Source: Moraxella caviae
GTDB lineage: Bacteria; Pseudomonadota; Gammaproteobacteria; Pseudomonadales; Moraxellaceae
DNA length: 64,000 nt
Direction of reading: 5' to 3'
NCBI RefSeq assembly: GCF_002014985.1
Contig: NZ_MUXU01000025.1
Coordinates: 22,438-86,437, forward strand
Shown here: positions 60,977 to 64,000 of the stretch, piece after piece
Position numbering within the stretch: the first letter of the stretch is position 1
Layout of the letters: every line of letters starts with the position of its first letter
Position numbers and translations under genes: made by a program
The notes under the pieces: model-generated
The model's input: only the letters and a program-made list of their open reading frames with translations
Databases searched by the model: none
What the model was told of the DNA's origin: nothing

Positions 60977-63886
60977 GTGAAATCATCAAAACCAACTCCC
61001 ACTCACAAACAACGCGCACAATACCGCCTAATGCTTAGCGTTCGCACCGCGCTTTTTGGGGCAAGTCTTTTGCCAGCGGTGAGCGTGGCGCAAGTTTTGG
61101 CACAGACGGCAGCCATCACTGAAAATCAGCCAGCACAAAATACCGCAAGCGAAACTGTACAAACCGTGCAAACTGGCGCGGCTTTAAACGATGATTTAGC
61201 AAGCGAACCGACAAGCGAACTGGCGAATGACGGCTTAGCAAACGATTTGACAGGCGATTTAACAGACGAACCATCAGACGATAAATCATCACCCATCTTT
61301 CAAGGCAGTGATGATGATTTGGCAGATGTGGCAGATGTGGCAAATTCAGCCGAAACAAATCCAGATGTGGCAAGTTTTGACACAGACGATTTCACGCACA
61401 ATTTAGCCGTGCAAAATTCAGCCTTGCAAAACGAAATCAGCGCACCAAATTCACTGGCAGATGACTTAACCGAAACGCAGCAGTCAAGCGAACCAGCAGC
61501 CGAAGCAGCCAGCAGCCAAATCAACAATGCTGAGCGCAGTTTGCAAAAACTTTCTGAATACTACCAAGCCAAAGGCAACATGGACGCGCGCTGTCATGGC
61601 GTGTGGGTTTTGCCAAACCAAAAGCACGGCTTACTTGCCGATAACAACGCCCAGCCAGCAGGCGCATACTACGCCCAAGCCGATTACGGCTACTGGAATG
61701 ACGATGATTATGCTGAACTGACGGGTAACGTCATTTTAGAGCAAGACGGCCGTCAAGTGATGGCTCAAAAAGTGATTTTCAATCCAAAAACAGGTGAAGC
61801 CACAGCGTCAGGGCAAGTGCTGTTCAGCGATGCCAACGCTGACGGTACGTCCATTGGCGCAGGTATGTTTGGCGTGGCACAAACTGTGGAATACCAAGCG
61901 GACGGCAAAACCGCAGGCGCAAGCGACGTCGCCTTTGCCAGCACCACAATGGGTGCGCACGGTCATGCCCAGCAAATGACGAAAATTGACGATGCGCATT
62001 ATCAATTACAAGGCGTGATGTTCTCCACCTGCCCGCCCACCGAGCGCAAATGGCATTTGGACGCCCAAAGCATTGACATTAACAGCGACACAGGGCGCGG
62101 CATTGCCAAAAACAGCACACTAAAAATTGGCGATGTGCCTGTGTTTTATTTGCCGTATTTTAATTTTCCGATTGATGAGCGCCGCGCGAGTGGTTTTTTG
62201 TTGCCAAGCGCAGGTTTTGGCTCGTCTGACGGCTTTAAAGTCAGCGCACCTTATTATCTAAACCTTGCGCCAAATTATGACGCCACCTTGACACCGACCG
62301 CCTTCACCAATCGCAATCCCATGCTGTCGGCAGAATTTCGCTATCTCACTGAGCAATTTGGCGCAGGTAAAATTGACGCAGCCTATTTGCCAAGCGACAG
62401 AAAATATCACGGCGAAGACCGCAGCCACTTATTTTACGACCATTATTGGCAATCTAAAGCCATTGACAACTTATCCGCCTACGCCAATTATCGCTATGTG
62501 TCGGACAACCGTTATTTGAGCGATTTTGACACGCTTGGTCTAGATAATAACCCACTCAACCTACCGCGCCGCATTGGTCTTGGCTATTATAACGACTATC
62601 TGACGGCAGATTTGCGTGCAGAAACTTTCCAAACCCTAGACGGCACAAACAGCGATGGCAGCAGCATTCTTGACAAAGACAAGCCGTATTCTCGCCTGCC
62701 GCAACTTGCCGTGTCGTACGTTTTGCCAAAATTTTATGCCGATGACAACGAAAAGCTGGCAGGACTTGAGATTTCTGGCGTGCATAACAGCGGCTACTTT
62801 AAAAAATCCATCAAAGACGGCTCAGAAACCGAAAAAAGCGGCGCGCGTATGTACAACCAAATTTCAGCAAGCTATCCTTTGCTAAAATCTTGGGGTTATT
62901 TCACGCCAAAGCTCAGTCTTGCCCAGCTGTACGCTTCTTATGATGAAGACAGCCTAGCCGACCAAAATCTAAGCAAAGAAGACGGCTCGTACTCGGTATT
63001 TGCGCCACAAGTTAGCCTAGATGCTGGCGTGTTTTTTGAAAAATCAGGCTCGCCATTTGGCTGGTTTGACGGCAAATGGGGCGGCCATCAAGTCGTCAGC
63101 CCACGCCTAAAATACAACTACACGCCTTATAAAGACCAAAGCAATATCCCAAATTTTGAGACGTCCATTGCGTCTTTGAGCTACGATCAGCTGCTGTCGG
63201 ATTCTTGGTTCTTGGGCTATGACCGCATTGCCGACTTACACGCCATCACGCCTGCCATCAATTATCGCTACATTGACAAAAACGGCATCACTCGCTTTGA
63301 TGGTGGCGTTGCCGAGCAGATTTACTTAGACGATGTGCGTGTGGGCATTGATAATGACCGCAATTTCACTGGCTCAAGCTCAGGCTTGGCGTGGCAAATG
63401 AGCGCCCAGCCTTATGATCGCTTATGGGTGGACGCAGCAGGCGCATTTACTAAGGATTACGACATCAATAACGTTGTGGCGCAGGTGCGTTTTTCACCGA
63501 CCGAAAATAGCCTGTTCAACTTTGGCGTGGTGGAGCGCAAAGAAAACCGCAACTTTGGGCAACGCGCGCTGTCGGCTTATACCGCTTCGGCAATTTTCCC
63601 CATCAATAACCGCTGGCGTGTGCTAAGCCAAGCGCAATACGACTATAAAAATAGCCGTTTTATGGAAACTTTGCTTGGGTTAAATTATGAAGATTGCTGC
63701 TATGGCTTGTCGGTGTACGCACGCCGCTACCGCAACGATCTTAATCCAGATGCAGGCGCAGACACCGCAGTGATGGCGGAAATTCGCCTAAATGGCATTA
63801 CCAGCGGTGGACGATTAAGCCGCCTGCTCAGCGATAAAGTGCAAGGCTTTGATAATGTGCAACACGCTTGGCAGCAGGCTTATTGA
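60977..63886 (+). CDS. lptD: LPS-assembly outer-membrane protein LptD
   Basis: LptD with LptE inserts lipooligosaccharide into the outer leaflet. I start it at a GTG (60977) with GGAAGG upstream, giving 969 residues. The order is a signal peptide (about 15-42), an acidic Asp/Ala/Ser/Glu-rich insert (about 45-175), an LptA-like jellyroll (about 210-400), then the 26-strand barrel. The cysteines are Cys206, Cys352 and the pair Cys907-Cys908. Their spacing mirrors E. coli Cys31, 173, 724 and 725, which form the two essential interdomain disulfides. The insert makes it longer than most LptD proteins. Confidence 0.95.
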   Translation: MKSSKPTPTHKQRAQYRLMLSVRTALFGASLLPAVSVAQVLAQTAAITENQPAQNTASETVQTVQTGAALNDDLASEPTSELANDGLANDLTGDLTDEPSDDKSSPIFQGSDDDLADVADVANSAETNPDVASFDTDDFTHNLAVQNSALQNEISAPNSLADDLTETQQSSEPAAEAASSQINNAERSLQKLSEYYQAKGNMDARCHGVWVLPNQKHGLLADNNAQPAGAYYAQADYGYWNDDDYAELTGNVILEQDGRQVMAQKVIFNPKTGEATASGQVLFSDANADGTSIGAGMFGVAQTVEYQADGKTAGASDVAFASTTMGAHGHAQQMTKIDDAHYQLQGVMFSTCPPTERKWHLDAQSIDINSDTGRGIAKNSTLKIGDVPVFYLPYFNFPIDERRASGFLLPSAGFGSSDGFKVSAPYYLNLAPNYDATLTPTAFTNRNPMLSAEFRYLTEQFGAGKIDAAYLPSDRKYHGEDRSHLFYDHYWQSKAIDNLSAYANYRYVSDNRYLSDFDTLGLDNNPLNLPRRIGLGYYNDYLTADLRAETFQTLDGTNSDGSSILDKDKPYSRLPQLAVSYVLPKFYADDNEKLAGLEISGVHNSGYFKKSIKDGSETEKSGARMYNQISASYPLLKSWGYFTPKLSLAQLYASYDEDSLADQNLSKEDGSYSVFAPQVSLDAGVFFEKSGSPFGWFDGKWGGHQVVSPRLKYNYTPYKDQSNIPNFETSIASLSYDQLLSDSWFLGYDRIADLHAITPAINYRYIDKNGITRFDGGVAEQIYLDDVRVGIDNDRNFTGSSSGLAWQMSAQPYDRLWVDAAGAFTKDYDINNVVAQVRFSPTENSLFNFGVVERKENRNFGQRALSAYTASAIFPINNRWRVLSQAQYDYKNSRFMETLLGLNYEDCCYGLSVYARRYRNDLNPDAGADTAVMAEIRLNGITSGGRLSRLLSDKVQGFDNVQHAWQQAY

Positions 63887-63975
63887 TTTAAGCGATTAGA
63901 TGGGCTGGATTTAAAAATTCGTTCTAAACGTTGGATTACTGACGCTAACCCAACTTACAAATTGGTTGTGTAGAT

Positions 63976-64000
63976 ATGAATGTAGATACCATCCCCACCC
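63976..64000 (+). CDS. Possible start of the gene after lptD (cut by window edge)
   Basis: An ATG at 63976 opens a plus-strand frame (MNVDTIPT) that runs off the right edge, 89 bases after lptD. surA commonly follows lptD, but eight codons cannot show this and no ribosome site is clear. The frame could also be chance. Confidence 0.25.

Overview
The window looks like a chromosomal segment of a Gram-negative gammaproteobacterium, most likely Moraxella or a close Moraxellaceae relative. The reasons are the gene repertoire (LPS transport, an M35-like porin, rplM-rpsI-petABC-sspAB order), moderate GC content and AT-rich spacers. The species cannot be fixed from sequence alone. No rRNA, insertion sequence, prophage or CRISPR array was seen.

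Layout. At 0-8 kb, mostly minus strand, lie lipid A/KDO genes (kdsB, lpxK, msbA) with a BASS-family transporter, then parB, parA and rsmG. At 8-14 kb, plus strand, are a Lon-like protease with a degenerate ATPase, nth, and a translationally coupled MFS exporter/ATP-grasp ligase pair. At 14-21 kb, minus strand, are adk, the late cytochrome c maturation genes ccmFGHI and a DUF445 membrane protein. At 21-31 kb, plus strand, come rsmD, rplM-rpsI, the cytochrome bc1 operon petABC, sspAB, metG and a DMT permease.

From 31 to 56 kb the window is almost entirely a nitrate-respiration island. It holds molybdate uptake (modABC), molybdenum-cofactor synthesis (moaEDC, mobA, moaB, a MOSC protein, moaA, moeA), a parvulin-type prolyl isomerase, the respiratory nitrate reductase narGHJI, two nitrate/nitrite transporters (narK2, narK1) and the divergent nitrate sensor-regulator pair narXL. 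An M35-like porin gene sits inside it. I find 16-bp palindromes of the NarL 7-2-7 type in front of modA, moaA, narK2 and narG and between narK1 and narX, with a weaker one upstream of the isomerase gene. This suggests that one nitrate signal controls metal uptake, cofactor synthesis, enzyme and transport together.

From 56 to 64 kb are a YddG-type exporter, tRNA-Asp and tRNA-Val behind a near-perfect sigma-70 promoter, a beta carbonic anhydrase, the MurNAc-recycling genes murU and amgK, and lptD with an unusually long acidic N-terminal insert.

A second recurring pattern is a set of 15-bp tandem repeats at four separate places: the DUF445 stop codon, the moeA and yddG leaders, and in frame in the MOSC gene. 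Domain calls rest on recognised motifs and gene order; no database search was run.
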